Below are positions 23,413 through 36,900 of a stretch of DNA of 64,000 bases, piece by piece. Under the pieces are notes generated by a model, which was not told the origin of the DNA, ran no database searches, and was given only the letters and a program-made list of their open reading frames with translations. This DNA is from Lineus longissimus (Eukaryota > Nemertea > Pilidiophora > Heteronemertea > Lineidae). Numbering within the stretch: position 1 is the stretch's first letter; each line of letters starts with the position of its first letter. The DNA is taken from positions 20,409,219 through 20,473,218 of the forward strand of contig NC_088315.1 of NCBI RefSeq assembly GCF_910592395.1. Direction: 5' to 3'. The translations under genes were made by a program, and so were the position numbers.

Positions 23413-23618
23413 TTGTCCGAGGTTGCTACACAGGTGGTCAAATCCCGAGCCTGAATTGGACGAACGGTTGCCGTGATTGGACGAATGATGTCGGCTATAC
23501 TGCCCTCTATTGTTTCTGTGATAAAGACATGTGCAACGCTTCGAAAAGAACCTGTACTGTAACGGAACACTTTCTGCTTGCTCTGGTGATGGCTTGGAAA
23601 CTTTTAATGGCCATGTGA
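23413..23618 (+). CDS. Ly6/uPAR-like protein, alternative terminal exon version B
   Basis: The acceptor TTTTTCGTTTCAG has the same phase 1 as version A. It encodes VRGCYTGGQIPSLNWTNGCR, then GYTALYCFCDKDMCNAS and a hydrophobic end (HFLLALVMAWKLLMAM) before TGA. All five cysteines of this half and the CN motif are kept, and surface residues between them differ from version A. Because both exons carry their own stop, a transcript can use only one as its translated end. They would give two GPI-anchored proteins with the same N-terminal half. Alternatively, B could belong to a second gene whose first exons lie elsewhere. Confidence 0.7.
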
Positions 23619-23619
23619 G

Positions 23620-25350
23620 ATATAGAGAAAATAAGACTAAGATTTTGCACGACTCGGTCGGAAATCCGTCTGTACGGACCTAAACTCATCAATATGAATG
23701 GTTCCCCGGCCTGTTGATGGCGAAATTAGACACAAATCTAACTAATTTTTACAAGAAAATCTACCAAAAGAAGAAAACGTCTTCAGTGGACATAACTGGT
23801 TAAAAATATTATTGCTGTGGTGTGTAAGTTCTGTTCAGCTTAATGTGGTCTGCGCATAAGACGGTGAGAAACCACGCACTACTTTCAAGATGGCAGCACT
23901 ATATTTAATCAGTGCTTTTGTCTGTTACTCTTGTTCGGTTGTTCCCCTTTGTGACGAATCGTTGGTCTGACAGTGTAATCTAAAGTATCCTAGTCGCTGT
24001 AGCATTGTTCTCTGCTTATATTCATTAGACCTCGTTTCGGCGCTAATGGTCTAGTCGTCATAACCATAACCGCTTGGCTGGTGTAACATTTTGAACCAGC
24101 TGAAACGCCACCGCTGGCGCATTTTGATTCGTTTGAGTGTAATAGAGATATATTGGTACCTCCGTCTCTCCATAGGCGCCGCTCGGGTGGCGCTGTTCTT
24201 TTTTCACGAAATTCAAGATAAGATTTTAAGGGGACTTTAGTTGAGGTCTTCTTCGTCTCTGTTTATACACCTTTCCAGAAATGGGGCGCTGAGTGTCCGA
24301 AATAGAGATGTCATAAGGGGAAACTAGGCCTCATGGTGGAGGGACAAAGGAGATGGTCATGGTTGACCAACACACTTGAGTGCCTTTAATGACGGCAAGG
24401 GGGAAAAAGTCAGTTCCGATGCAAGCCACCAATTTGGGAAGCATGTATAAGTATACTCGTTTTAAGATTGTTGTAAGACATTTAGTTAGGATCTTAACAC
24501 GATCTTGTAACGAATGTACTTGCGCATTGACACGAAATTGAACAAAGAATCTTATATCTTGATTTTCGACCTGGTCTAGTTCCATTCTCGGGGAGCAAGG
24601 CGAGCTAAACGATACTTCTAGTATGGATTTAATCCCTGAATAGTATGGATAATGCACTGTCTGATATGCCCGTCATCGAAGCCAATTAACATTTGTACAA
24701 ATATGTATTAGCACTGTCTAATCTTATGGTTTAACCCAGTTCTAGGTTAGAGAAAAAATTATTGACTCTCGTTTTAATTTAATACATCTATTAGGTCAAG
24801 GGTTGGGATTGTATAATACATGTATTAGATTTAAAGCCTTACGTCGTGCGTTGAAAATTTGAATCAATTTGAAAATTTCCCAATTGCGTATATACATGTA
24901 CGTACTGCACTGTAAAACATCTCCCCGTAAATTTTACGGGAGAAGAACAGCAGCTCAACTGCCGACAAAAAAACCTAAAATCAACGGTATTCCATGGGAG
25001 TTCAAATCCATATTTTGGACGTATTAATGCAATTGGTAATTTTCAAATTCAATGGCAAATTTACCTTTTTTGCGAACGGCGTAGACTTTTAAACTGTTTC
25101 AAAGCAAATGTAAGTTTTATTTGTTACAGGGGCAGTTTACAGATAAAATAAACTTTGGATAATATCATCCAGGTTGTAAAGCGTGTTTTGTTATTCTGAA
25201 TGTTGTAATAAATCGCGTGTTTGCAGCGCAAAGAACCCACAACAAGTGTCGAGCGTGCACACTGACGGTTTATGACCTCATAGACAGAAAGGAATCCCTC
25301 CGTTCCAACATGACGATCTATTGGCGTTGTGCGTCGGTGACCCCACTCAG
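23620..25350. other. No gene recognised
   Basis: AT-rich intergenic sequence. The CCCGTAAATTTTACGGG palindrome at about 24925-24941 looks like the end of a small inverted-repeat element, but its partner was not found. The open frame at 24331-24657 on the minus strand has no domain. Confidence 0.4.
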
Positions 25351-28300
25351 GTAGCAGTAATGCAGCCCTAGCACAAGTCCACACACGCAACCTCCACCCT
25401 ATGGCAGTAATGCAGCTCTAGCACAAGTCCACACACGCAACCTCCACCCTATGGCAGTAATGCAGCTCTAGCACAAGTCCACACACGCAACCTCCACCCT
25501 ATGGCAGTAATGCAGCTCTAGCACAAGTCCACACACGCAACCTCCACCCTGTGGCAGTAATGCAGCTCTAGCACAAGTCCACACACGCAACCTCCACCCT
25601 GTGGCAGTAATGCAGCCCTAGCACAAGTCCACACACGCAACCTCCACCCTATGGCAGTAATGCAGCTCTAGCACAAGTCCACACACGCAACCTCCACCCT
25701 ATGGCAGTAATGCAGCTCTAGCACAAGTCCACACACGCAACCTCCACCCTGTGGCAGTAATGAAGCTCTAGCACAAGTCCACACACGCAACCTCCACCCT
25801 GTGGCAGTAATGCAGCCCTAGCACAAGTCCACACACGCAACCTCCACCCTATGGCAGTAATGCAGCTCTAGCACAAGTCCACACACGCAACCTCCACCCT
25901 ATGGCAGTAATGCAGCTCTAGCACAAGTCCACACACGCAACCTCCACCCTGTGGCAGTAATGCAGCTCTAGCACAAGTCCACACACGCAACCTCCACCCT
26001 GTGGCAGTAATGCAGCCCTAGCACAAGTCCACACACGCAACCTCCACCCTATGGCAGTAATGCAGCTCTAGCACAAGTCCACACACGCAACCTCCACCCT
26101 GTGGCAGTAATGCAGCCCTAGCACAAGTCCACACACGCAACCTCCACCCTGTGGCAGTAATGCAGCCCTAGCACAAGTCCACACACGCAACCTCCACCCT
26201 ATGGCAGTAATGCAGCCCTAGCACAAGTCCACACACGCAACATCCACCCTATGGCAGTAATGCACCTCTAGCACAAGTCCACACACGCAACCTCCACCCT
26301 GTGGCAGTAATGCAGCTCTAGCACAAGTCCACACACGCAACCTCCACCCTATGGCAGTAATGCAGCCCTAGCACAAGTCCACACACGCAACCTCCACCCT
26401 GTGGCAGTAATGCAGCTCTAGCACAAGTCCACACACGCAACCTCCACCCTGTGGCAGTAATGCAGCTCTAGCACAAGTCCACACACGCAACCTCCACCCT
26501 ATGGCAGTAATGCAGCTCTAGCACAAGTCCACACACGCAACCTCCACCCTATGGCAGTAATGCAGCTCTAGCACAAGTCCACACACGCAACCTCCACCCT
26601 ATGGCAGTAATGCAGCTCTAGCACAAGTCCACACACGCAACCTCCACCCTATGGCAGTAATGCAGCTCTAGCACAAGTCCACACACGCAACCTCCACCCT
26701 ATGGCAGTAATGCAGCGCTAGCACAAGTCCACACACGCAACCTCCACCCTGTGGCAGTAATGCAGCTCTAGCACAAGTCCACACACGCAACCTCCACCCT
26801 GTGGCAGTAATGCAGCCCTAGCACAAGTCCACACACGCAACCTCCACCCTATGGCAGTAATGCAGCTCTAGCACAAGTCCACACACGCAACCTCCACCCT
26901 GTGGCAGTAATGCAGCTCTAGCACAAGTCCACACACGCAACCTCCACCCTGTGGCAGTAATGCAGCTCTAGCACAAGTCCACACACGCAACCTCCACCCT
27001 ATGGCAGTAATGCAGCTCTAGCACAAGTCCACACACGCAACCTCCACCCTATGGCAGTAATGCAGCTCTAGCACAAGTCCACACACGCAACCTCCACCCT
27101 ATGGCAGTAATGCAGCTCTAGCACAAGTCCACACACGCAACCTCCACCCTGTGGCAGTAATGCAGCTCTAGCACAAGTCCACACACGCAACTTCCACCCT
27201 ATGGCAGTAATGCAGCTCTAGCACAAGTCCACACACGCAACCTCCACCCTATGGCAGTAATGCAGCTCTAGCACAAGTCCACACACGCAACCTCCACCCT
27301 ATGGCAGTAATGCAGCTCTAGCACAAGTCCACACACGCAACCTCCACCCTGTGGCAGTAATGCAGCTCTAGCACAAGTCCACACACGCAACCTCCACCCT
27401 ATGGCAGTAATGCAGCTCTAGCACAAGTCCACACACGCAACCTCCACCCTATGGCAGTAATGCAGCTCTGGCACAAGTCCACACACGCAACCTCCACCCT
27501 ATGGCAGTAATGCAGCTCTAGCACAAGTCCACACACGCAACCTCCACCCTATGGCAGTAATGCAGCGCTAGCACAAGTCCACACACGCAACCTCCACCCT
27601 ATGGCAGTAATGCAGCGCTAGCACAAGTCCACACACGCAACCTCCACCCTATGGCAGTAATGCAGCCCTAGCACAAGTCCACACACGCAACCTCCACCCT
27701 ATGGCAGTAATGCAGCTCTAGCACAAGTCCACACACGCAACCTCCACCCTATGGCAGTAATGCAGCGCTAGCACAAGTCCACACACGCAACCTCCACCCT
27801 GTGGCAGTAATGCAGCTCTAGCACAAGTCCACACACGCAACCTCCACCCTATGGCAGTAATGCAGCTCTAGCACAAGTCCACACACGCAACCTCCACCCT
27901 ATGGCAGTAATGCAGCTCTAGCACAAGTCCACACACGCAACCTCCACCCTATGGCAGTAATGCAGCTCTAGCACAAGTCCACACACGCAACCTCCACCCT
28001 ATGGCAGTAATGCAGCCCTAGCACAAGTCCACACACGCAACCTCCACCCTATGGCAGTAATGCAGCGCTAGCACAAGTCCACACACGCAACCTCCACCCT
28101 ATGGCAGTAATGCAGCCCTAGCACAAGTCCACACACGCAACCTCCACCCTATGGCAGTAATGCAGCTCTAGCACAAGTCCACACACGCAACCTCCACCCT
28201 ATGGCAGTAATGCAGCTCTAGCACAAGTCCACACACGCAACCTCCACCCTATGGCAGTAATGCAGCGCTAGCACAAGTCCACACACGCAACCTCCACCCT

Positions 28301-28664
28301 ATGGCAGTAATGCAGCCCTAGCACAAGTCCACACACGCAACCTCCACCCTATGGCAGTAATGCAGCTCTAACACAAGTCCACACACGCAACCTCCACCCT
28401 ATGGCAGTAATGCAGCCCTAGCACAAGTCCACACACGCAACCTCCACCCTATGGCAGTAATGCAGCTCCAGCACAAGTCCACACACGCAACCTCCACCCT
28501 GTGGCAGTAATGCAGCTCTGGCACAAGTCCACACACGCAACCTCCACCCTATGGCAGTAATGCAGCGCTAGCACAAGTCCACACACGCAACATCCACCCT
28601 ATGGCAGTAATGCAGCTCCAGCACAACTCCACACGCGCAACCTCCACCTTTTGGCAGTGATGAC
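25351..28664. repeat. 50-bp satellite array, about 66 copies
   Basis: Head-to-tail 50-bp monomers, each with GGCAGTAATGCAGC, TAGCACAAGTCCACACACGC and AACCTCCACCCT. Copies are nearly identical apart from a few recurrent positions: A or G at the first base, and T, C or G at base 17 of the monomer (GCTCTA, GCCCTA, GCGCTA). The period is not a multiple of three and stops occur, so it is not coding. The last copies at the 3' end (28600-28664) are more diverged, as expected at an array edge. No flanking transposon ends were seen. Confidence 0.95.
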
Positions 28665-28669
28665 AACTC

Positions 28670-29818
28670 CATTGACCCAACTGCATGGTTCCTGCCAACA
28701 CGTTGCTTTGATGCTTCGGTCTTTGAGCACAACCAAAATGCAAAGCTTCATGGAATTTTAACCGTGTCTCTTAATTGTACCAAAGAGGTTGAATAGAACC
28801 TTCTTTGGATAGAGGAATTGGGATTATAGGTACAGACCCCTACACAACAAAAGGTGCAGTGTCCCCCCCAAAAAGAAATAAAAAACATAAAAACATAATG
28901 TAAAAAGTTTGTTAAATAGGGCCATTCACCCTGCGCCGTATGCACACATGTTCTTAAGTCCTCTGCTATAGCATAAGGCTTTGTGTATGATACTTATCTG
29001 TCAAACTACCGATGTTGCAGTCGAGTTGGTAACATTGGTGGTATTAGTGCCCCTCGTTGAAGCTATTCAGGTTTATTAAATGGATCGAAACAAAATAATG
29101 ACTTTGACTTATTTTGGCCCTTGTGACGATGGCCTTGATCAGCCAGTGACCACCTGTAAAACTTAATGTCCAGTCGGCTTTTTGTGACAAAAATGAAATA
29201 AATCGTTCTAATTCATTCAGTTCAATTTATTATCATTTTATAAGTAGCCATGACGCTTTTACTGATATAAACATAAGTACGCACAGGCATATTATGCATG
29301 TATATCGATATCCAATAAATACAAGAAAAAAGTTCAATCTATGACAAGGCGTACCCTTAACAGGAGACAAATCAGGAGATAATGGAAGCTGACCTAGTTA
29401 CATATCCAAAATATATAATTAATAAGTTACATAACTACTAAGAAGAGTACGTATATCATTGAATATAACCTGTGATTCAAGCAAAGGCAGGTGTGGAAAT
29501 ACAGGTTAAAAGGTGCTTAAATTCAAAAGTATGATACAGGGTTGGTGATCAAAGCCGAGTAAGATAGAGTCACGTTACATGGTGTTGGCCCAGTCCAAGC
29601 GGAGAAGGTACACCGCTGAGGTGTTTAAAAAGTTCGCACCTGAATCCCCGCTGTGTGGCGGATATACCTAACAATTCGACTCTCCTCGCTAATGAGGCGT
29701 ATGGATGACTGTGACCGTGAAGGCAAGCTGGCGTTAAGACACAGCCGGGATCTCCATTGGTTTTGTCTTGAAGCAGTGGTCATTCTTTCGTGTGAAAACG
29801 TTTAGATCGGTCGCCAAA
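28670..29818. promoter_or_regulatory. Upstream region of the giant receptor gene
   Basis: This interval separates the satellite from the start codon at 29819 and must hold, or lie downstream of, the promoter and 5' UTR. It is AT-rich. No TATA box or initiator could be assigned with confidence, because the transcription start is unknown. No other gene is seen. Confidence 0.3.
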
Positions 29819-30984
29819 ATGGGTGCGCCGCTCCTGGTGATGGGTAAGTTAAATATTTTACATTTCGTTGTTTTTTAAAGAAAATCATGGTTTTCCTTCA
29901 CTTGGCTATGTCCTCAAAACAGCTTTTCACTTTGAGAATGCTTGTTGACAGACTCTATCAAAATAAAAGCATCGCAGAATGTTGTTCCATTTGGTGGGCT
30001 TTAAGTTTACACACCAACTGAACGGTTTATCTGAGAGTCATAACAGAGGGCTAAGCATGTTTATACCAGAATCTTTCAATAAATGGACCGAACGACTCCG
30101 ATACTACCGAATCAATGAAACATTTTTCATCGAATTCGGTCGCGCCTAAGCCACAGGGAAAATAATGAGTGCTTCATTGGCACCTGCCAAATTTGAACTA
30201 TATTTTTATGAAATTTGAATTGCTGGTTGTCGCAATGCCAATTCCGGGGATCCCGTCTTGAAAGGACGCCCAATTTTACCAGCTGTCGTTTTTTTCTTGC
30301 ACAAAGTTGTCTGCCTTATTACGCATGCATATATGAGAAGGCCTTGACCCTCCGTCGGCTTTTAGTCTAATTAAATAGTCAGTTGATCCGTAAAAGGTTA
30401 TAAAAGATGGGTTGTTTGTTATTATATATCCTTATGTCGGTTAATCCTTCCTTCACAGAATGGTTATGTGAATAGTGTCACTCATCGAACATGTCAAACT
30501 AACCCGGAGAGCAGAGGTGAAATGATACGTCCCCATCGTGGCCTTAGATGATTCATGGGCTGAAATTAGATTTTACATTTTGTCCATGATAATGGTATAA
30601 TAAGATGCTTGTCCGAAATTCGGGGGTTTTACACTCAAGTGTTTTTTTAAAGAATTGACGTGTGTTTCTGTCATAATCTCAATATCAGTGGAGAGGGATC
30701 AGATAGATTTCGAGTTTGTTACCGTGTTTACATCTTGTACACGATCAGTGCATTATCCTCGAATACCAGGGTCAGTGATATGCCCCTCCCCTCGCACAAA
30801 TTACTGATCTCGGCAGCAGTGTTTGGTGATCTCGTTGATAAGTGTCGATTGAGCCCGCGCATGTCGTGATACATAGTACCCAAGAAGTTATTTTCGCAAT
30901 GTTTTCTTTGTACACAATATACTGATATTACGGTTTTCATTTCAGTGTTGTTCATGGTCGCAGCCTCACGGGTCACATCGTCAG
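29819..30984 (+). CDS. Signal peptide of the giant receptor (exons 29819-29843 and 30946-30984)
   Basis: The start codon sits in a strong context (CCAAAATGG). Exon 1 (29819-29843) ends ATGG/GTAAGT in phase 1. Exon 2 (30946-30984) has acceptor TTTTCATTTCAG and donor TCAG/GTAGGT, again phase 1. Together they read MGAPLLVMVLFMVAASRVTS, a leader with a hydrophobic core and small residues before the likely cleavage point. The join to unit 1 gives ...TSSA-VNLAENKP, an ideal start for an F-type lectin domain. This ATG is chosen because it is the only in-frame start that yields a leader. Confidence 0.8.
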
Positions 30985-33900
30985 GTAGGTGCAATTTCTT
31001 CTTCTTATTCAGCATTCGCTCTGCACTTAAAGGTGTTATTCCCCGGTATGTAGTCCTCCTGCAAGGCGGGATGAGTATTTTACGAGCCGTAGCGGTTACT
31101 AGGTGCCTATCAGTTTTTTCGGTCACCCATTGGTAACCCCAAAATCCTGTCAACTGAGTTTGACTGAAAGAAAGTTTCAGCTGGTGAATTGCACCCTAGG
31201 CGGCAGCACTGAATGGAGCAAGTTTTGGCAACCTAGGTGACAGTAGGCGAACTAAAGTAACTGGAGTTTGTATGGGATATTCCCGAGGTCAAAGTCAGTA
31301 TTTCCGCTTAATGTGCAACTACATTTGTGGGAAACTTTTGATGTGATCCTTTAATTCATCATCATTAAAGCAATTTCACCCAGGCCCGAAATGTTGCTAC
31401 GAAAGAGAGCCTTTTTTGATTTGGCCCATAGCCTAACATCCTTTCCTTGGGGAAGGGGGGGGGTCATATAAAGACATAAATAATAATCAAAAATATAACA
31501 ACCGAGGTCCCCCCCTTGTGGCCAGAAATGTGCGGCTGTAGAGGATAACGGAAAACGTCATAGTGCTGAAGAGGCATTGTCTTTTTCTCAAAGGTCTATA
31601 ATTTTCAACAATTCGCCGATGTTTGATTGCAGAAGTTGACCAGAACTAAACCCAAGCCTTCTGATTGGCTCGTTGAAAAAGAGCACATCAAGATGCAGAA
31701 TTTGGCGCATTTGATTTTTTTTGGACTGGCTGATCCAACAGAAATGACTCTAAATTTTCTTTTGGAATACCTACATTGTTCTTCTTTTGACCAGCTGTTA
31801 ACCTAGCGGAGAACAAGCCAACAAACCAATTTGATGACCTAGATGGTGTTGACAGATCTCACTATGCAGTGGACGGGGATCGGGGACAGATGTACCACGA
31901 AGACGGGTGTACGCATACTCTCTTCAACGCCCAGGACACCTCCAACAACAACTGGTGGTCGGTTGACCTTGAAAGTAACGCACGTGTGGCGATGGTTGTG
32001 CTCTATAATCGTGGAGACTGCTGTGGTAGGTACACAGCCCGCAGTGACTGCATACATGACATTTGAATTATTGTACTACCTGTTTTCAGAATCAAGCTTC
32101 ACGCTTAGGCGACCTCCTTTCAGTTCTTCTCCTTCAACGCCAGGCCTAGGATCAGTTTTGTGACCAAACCTGGTGATTTAGCGGGTCCGTTCCGATGAAC
32201 TCCTCTTCAGTATGTTCCTTTCTAAGAAGTTTGAGTCATTTGAAGTTTCCACTTTGGAATTGCACAGGGTAACAGATTAAATTTAAACGAAATTTAGATA
32301 ACATTTCATATCCTTGTGTGATGAATATGTTTCAATTTCTACACAATTTTGAACTTTTTATGCCCAGGGTCCAGATTAGCTGATTTCGACATCGTTGTTA
32401 CGAAAACGGCTCCAGTGAAAGGCCAAAAACTCGAGTACACCCCCTCCGATGTTTGCTTCCACAAAGATGGCGGACTTGAGACAGGAGCAGTGCTAACTGT
32501 CCCATGTTTGAAGCGTGGCAAATATCTGGCAGTTGTGAGATCAAGGGAGGAGCCGCTGACGTTGTGTGAGGTCGAAGTTTACGAGGCTCCACCTGGTAAG
32601 ATACCTTAGTGACATGGCATCCTCCGTCCCTGATTCTGTCATCCACTGTTAGCCATTATGATCAAGCAAGTAGTTGCATAAACACAGCCTGCGAAAGAGT
32701 CCGGGGGACGAGGTACAGCCACCTGACTACGGTGGATCCTTCAATGTGCCTCATGAAAAGAATCTGATGCAAATAACAGAACCGTAATCATCTTTAACGT
32801 CAACCAAAAATATTCATGAGCATATACCTTTGAAAAACGGCGATGCTCAAGGGAAATTTATTAGGTTTGTTCGACAGCTTTTTTGAGGATACGACTCTAC
32901 CTTGTTCTTCAGGTTATGGTCACCGTACTGGAGACTGCAGTGGCAGCGACATCAAGAAAGTTGAAGGACCAAGTGTTGGCGAGTGTGCGAGGGAGTGTAA
33001 TCTATTAGCCAACTGTAAGGGCTTCATGTTCAACGACCAGGGCACCGGTAGTTACTGTTGGCTGAAAAGTGGCGAGTGTACAACACTGACTTATACGAGT
33101 ACCACCAATTACCACTTCTTCAGCAAAATAGGTGAGTGAATCCTTAACTGTCAGCACAGAGATAGTTGACTCATTTTAGTTTGGACGAATTTGAGTTTGA
33201 ATAGACTGCAGGTACCTTTATCATACAGTTTATGTACACTCTTAAAACAAAGCGATTGTGACCTTTTCGAAAGAGTTTAAGGTTTTACAGCCCACACAAA
33301 TGCAACCCCTAGACGTCTTTGCCCCTGATTGTTTTGGAGTAGTGCAAAAGCGCAATGGAAAGCTAACTGTGTTTTCTGAAAAACTCTTAAATGTTTTTCA
33401 CCAGCTCAGGCCAACAGCTTGCTAGAGCGTTGTTCTTCCAGCACTGATGATGGATGACGAGCAATACATTCCTGTCCTCAGCGTGTCCTCTTCATAGTAA
33501 TCACTTTAATCCTCTTAAGGGTGAATACAATTCAATTTAATCAATTTAATTTCAGATATTGAGCTGGTTAAGTCACCCGATGGACATTATCAAATCACAA
33601 GCCTCGACGATGCAGAGGATTACTGCAGTAACTATGCCCCAGGTTGGAAGGTGGCGTCCTACGCCGAGATGATGGCAGCATTCGACTTGGGCTATGAATA
33701 TTGTAGCTGTGGATGGCTTTCTGATGGCAGAGCTGGTTATGTTATGCAGGAGTGGCGCACTGGATGTGGTGCTCGAGGTTACAGCTTCTGCGGATCCAGG
33801 GGGCGCTACAACACTTATTGCACCTCCGCAGGTAAGGAAAAACAAATAGCCTCGTTTTAAGTGAGAAAATCAAGCGTACAGGGAATCTATATCCTCATCC

Positions 33901-36900
33901 TCCGTGCGCAGGACCGGAACTCTGTTTATAGATAAAGTCGTTCTGACCCTGCTTGAATTGGCCGCCCTTGCATCCAAATGGCCTTGACTAAGGCCATTTC
34001 GTTATTATAAGACTTTTGGGGCTTTTAGTCACACGAAAGTTTGTAATATGGTTAAAAAGATAGCTTAAAACATTTTGGTTGACCCAGTTATTTTAAATCT
34101 TGACTAATCAATAATAAACATTCACAATTCGATATGCTCACTTTTAATGGTAATTTTGTGCACACCCAAATTCGGTTAGTTTTTAAACCTTGAAGTTTTA
34201 TGATGTAGCCTTTTAGACATGAATTGGGATGGGGAGGGGGGGGGCTAAGCGGGATTATCTTTCATACAATCTTTTGTCTGTAGCACACGAAGGAGTAAAA
34301 AGGTAACGTTTTTTTTACTTCAGCAACAATAGAAGCAACAACGCTAATACCAACAACGACTCCCTTCCAAATAACAACAACCACAACAGCTTCCCCATCA
34401 GCAGGTTAGTGGGCCTTAATCTTAAGCAAGGATGAGAGAACGACCGAGGTCAAGGAAATCCACATGTTTTTGTTGGCCTTTTTGGCTACTTTTAGTTAAA
34501 TTAATAGACACTGGTAAACAAATCCACCGGTGCAATTTGAGATGAGTTTAGGGGAACACAATGGGTTGTAATTGTTAAAGTAGTGCATCCCTTGCCGTGA
34601 CCTGGGTGTTAGTTGAGAGAGAAACCAGACTAACCTGATACTAGTACATCAGTGGGCAACGTTAGAAAAACTTAATAAAAGCTTTCAAACAATATAAGCT
34701 TCAATTGACAAACAAATTTTCTTTTCAGGGCCCGTTTTCGACCTTTCATTTATACTGAATACCGACTTTACAGAAGATCTAAAGGATCCAAGTAGCCAAG
34801 CATACAAGGATTTGGCAGAAAGGGTTGTGGCAATGGTGGGTGTGCAGAGGTGGATTAGTAATACATCCTCTATCCTACCACATAGACAGCTGAGAATGTC
34901 GATATTTAAGCTGGCATACCCGTCAGCAGAATGTAACTTGCCAAATATCAAAATAGCAAATAGCAAACGGCATTAGGCATGTTTGGATAGAACTTTCAAC
35001 AGTTATAATCGGTGAATTATCCTATTGACAAATATCCTTTTCAGTTGATGAAGGGTTACAAAGACTCTCCTATGGGTGACAAGATCAGCAAAATCAATAT
35101 TGTCGGCTTCAAGTAAGTTGGATATTTTTGTGAGTTTTAAGTCAATGCGCAATGATTCAGATGTGTTGTCCTCTTCATGAAACAAGCCATTTGTAAATAA
35201 CGTTCCATCATCGTTATCTCTATGTTCAGCGGTTCCCTTTGGAGCCTCCTGTTTTCATAATAGAGAATGTGATAGGGGGAGGCTTTAACTCAATGTCACC
35301 AAGGTGATCTGTTGAAAGAAATACAGTCTTTTGTGGTTGATTCGTCGAACTTTGAAGATACTGTTGTATGATGCATATCGCAAGAAGTTTTAAGATTAAA
35401 TGCTAGTTCTCATCAATTAGTTTTATTGTGGCTGTAAACTGCACGGCGTCTGTTAGAACCATTATTAAACATTCTGCTGCCTGCTCTCGATTCACACACA
35501 ACACACGTCAAGTCATGCCATGGGCCAGTGACATCAGAAATACATTTCATTTGCAATCTTTATTAGATTCACAAACAAAGCGCTCAATATATCTGTATTT
35601 CTCATTTCTTTTACTTGCCAATACTTATAGGGAAGGAAGTATAGTGGTTCTAGTTCAGATAGAATTCACTGCGAGTTTGACTGAGGACGACATGCAAACT
35701 ATCAATAGTGATAGCATTGCTCAGACGCTGTATAACTTTGCTAAAGATGAACCACTTCCTGCCGATCTTGCAGTAGAAGTAGAGTCCATTTCCGTTTCTA
35801 AACCAGGTAAGCAATAACATACAGCCCGAAAATACTTTTTTATGGTAAATTAGCTAACTTTACATTTCATTTATATTATTCATCACTTTCATTATTTTGG
35901 GTCTGCGTGGTATTTTTGGACTGAAGCCTTATACGAGGGTTTGTCACCTCTAAGTAAGACCTGGTGTTGGATGGGTAAAGCATCATCCAATCCAAAGCTT
36001 ACTTGGAAGTTCTCCAGGAATCTGAGATATCACTTTTCGCCTTGTCTTCTCCAATAGTTGAATAATTGAACCATGTACGTCATTGTCCAAGGTGCTATAG
36101 TTCTGAAAATCTTCAAGACGAAGCCAAATCTGTCAATTTTGTCTATCTATCTATCAATGCTTATTGTCCTTGAACAGCTGTTAACCTAGCGGAGAACAAG
36201 CCAACAAACCAATTTGATGACCTAGATGGTGTTGACAGATCTCACTATGCAGTGGACGGGGATCGGGGACAGATGTACCACGAAGACGGGTGTACGCATA
36301 CTCTCTTCAACGCCCAGGACACCTCCAACAACAACTGGTGGTCGGTTGACCTTGAAAGTAACGCACGTGTGGCGATGGTTGTGCTCTATAATCGTGGAGA
36401 CTGCTGTGGTAGGTACACAGCCCGCAGTGACTGCATACATGACATTTGAATTATTGTACTACCTGTTTTCAGAATCAAGCTTCACGCTTAGGGGACCTCT
36501 TTTCAGTTTTTCTCTTTCAACGCCAGGCCTAGGATCAGTTTTGTGACCCAACCTGGTGATTTAGCGGGTCCGTTCCGATGAACCCCCTTCAGTATGTTCC
36601 TTTCTAAGAAGTTGAGTCATTTGAAGTTTCCACTTTGGAATTGCACAAGGTAACAGATTAAATTTAAACGAAATTTAGATAACATTTCATATCCTTGTGT
36701 GATGAATATGTTGCAATTTCTACACAATTTTGAACTTTTTATGCCCAGGGTCCAGATTAGCTGATTTCGACATTGTTGTTACGAAAACGGCTCCAGTGAA
36801 AGGCCAAAAACTCGAGTACACCCCGTCCGATGTTTGCTTCCACAAAGATGGCGGACTTGAGACAGGAGCAGTGCTAACTGTCCCATGTTTGAAGCGTGGC

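Noticed and set aside
25124-28743. Protein-coding or CRISPR reading of the 50-bp repeat
   Set aside because: The period is not a multiple of three and stops recur. There are no unique spacers and the context is eukaryotic, so it is a satellite.
31843-32163. Second plus-strand frame of 106 codons over the F-lectin exon, repeated in each unit
   Set aside because: A shadow frame. The frame with VNLAENKP, WWSVDL and NRGDCC is the conserved domain and joins its neighbours in phase.
33573-33845. Antisense frames of 70-103 codons recurring in each unit
   Set aside because: They are shadows of Link, PAN and lectin exons, repeated only because the units are repeated.
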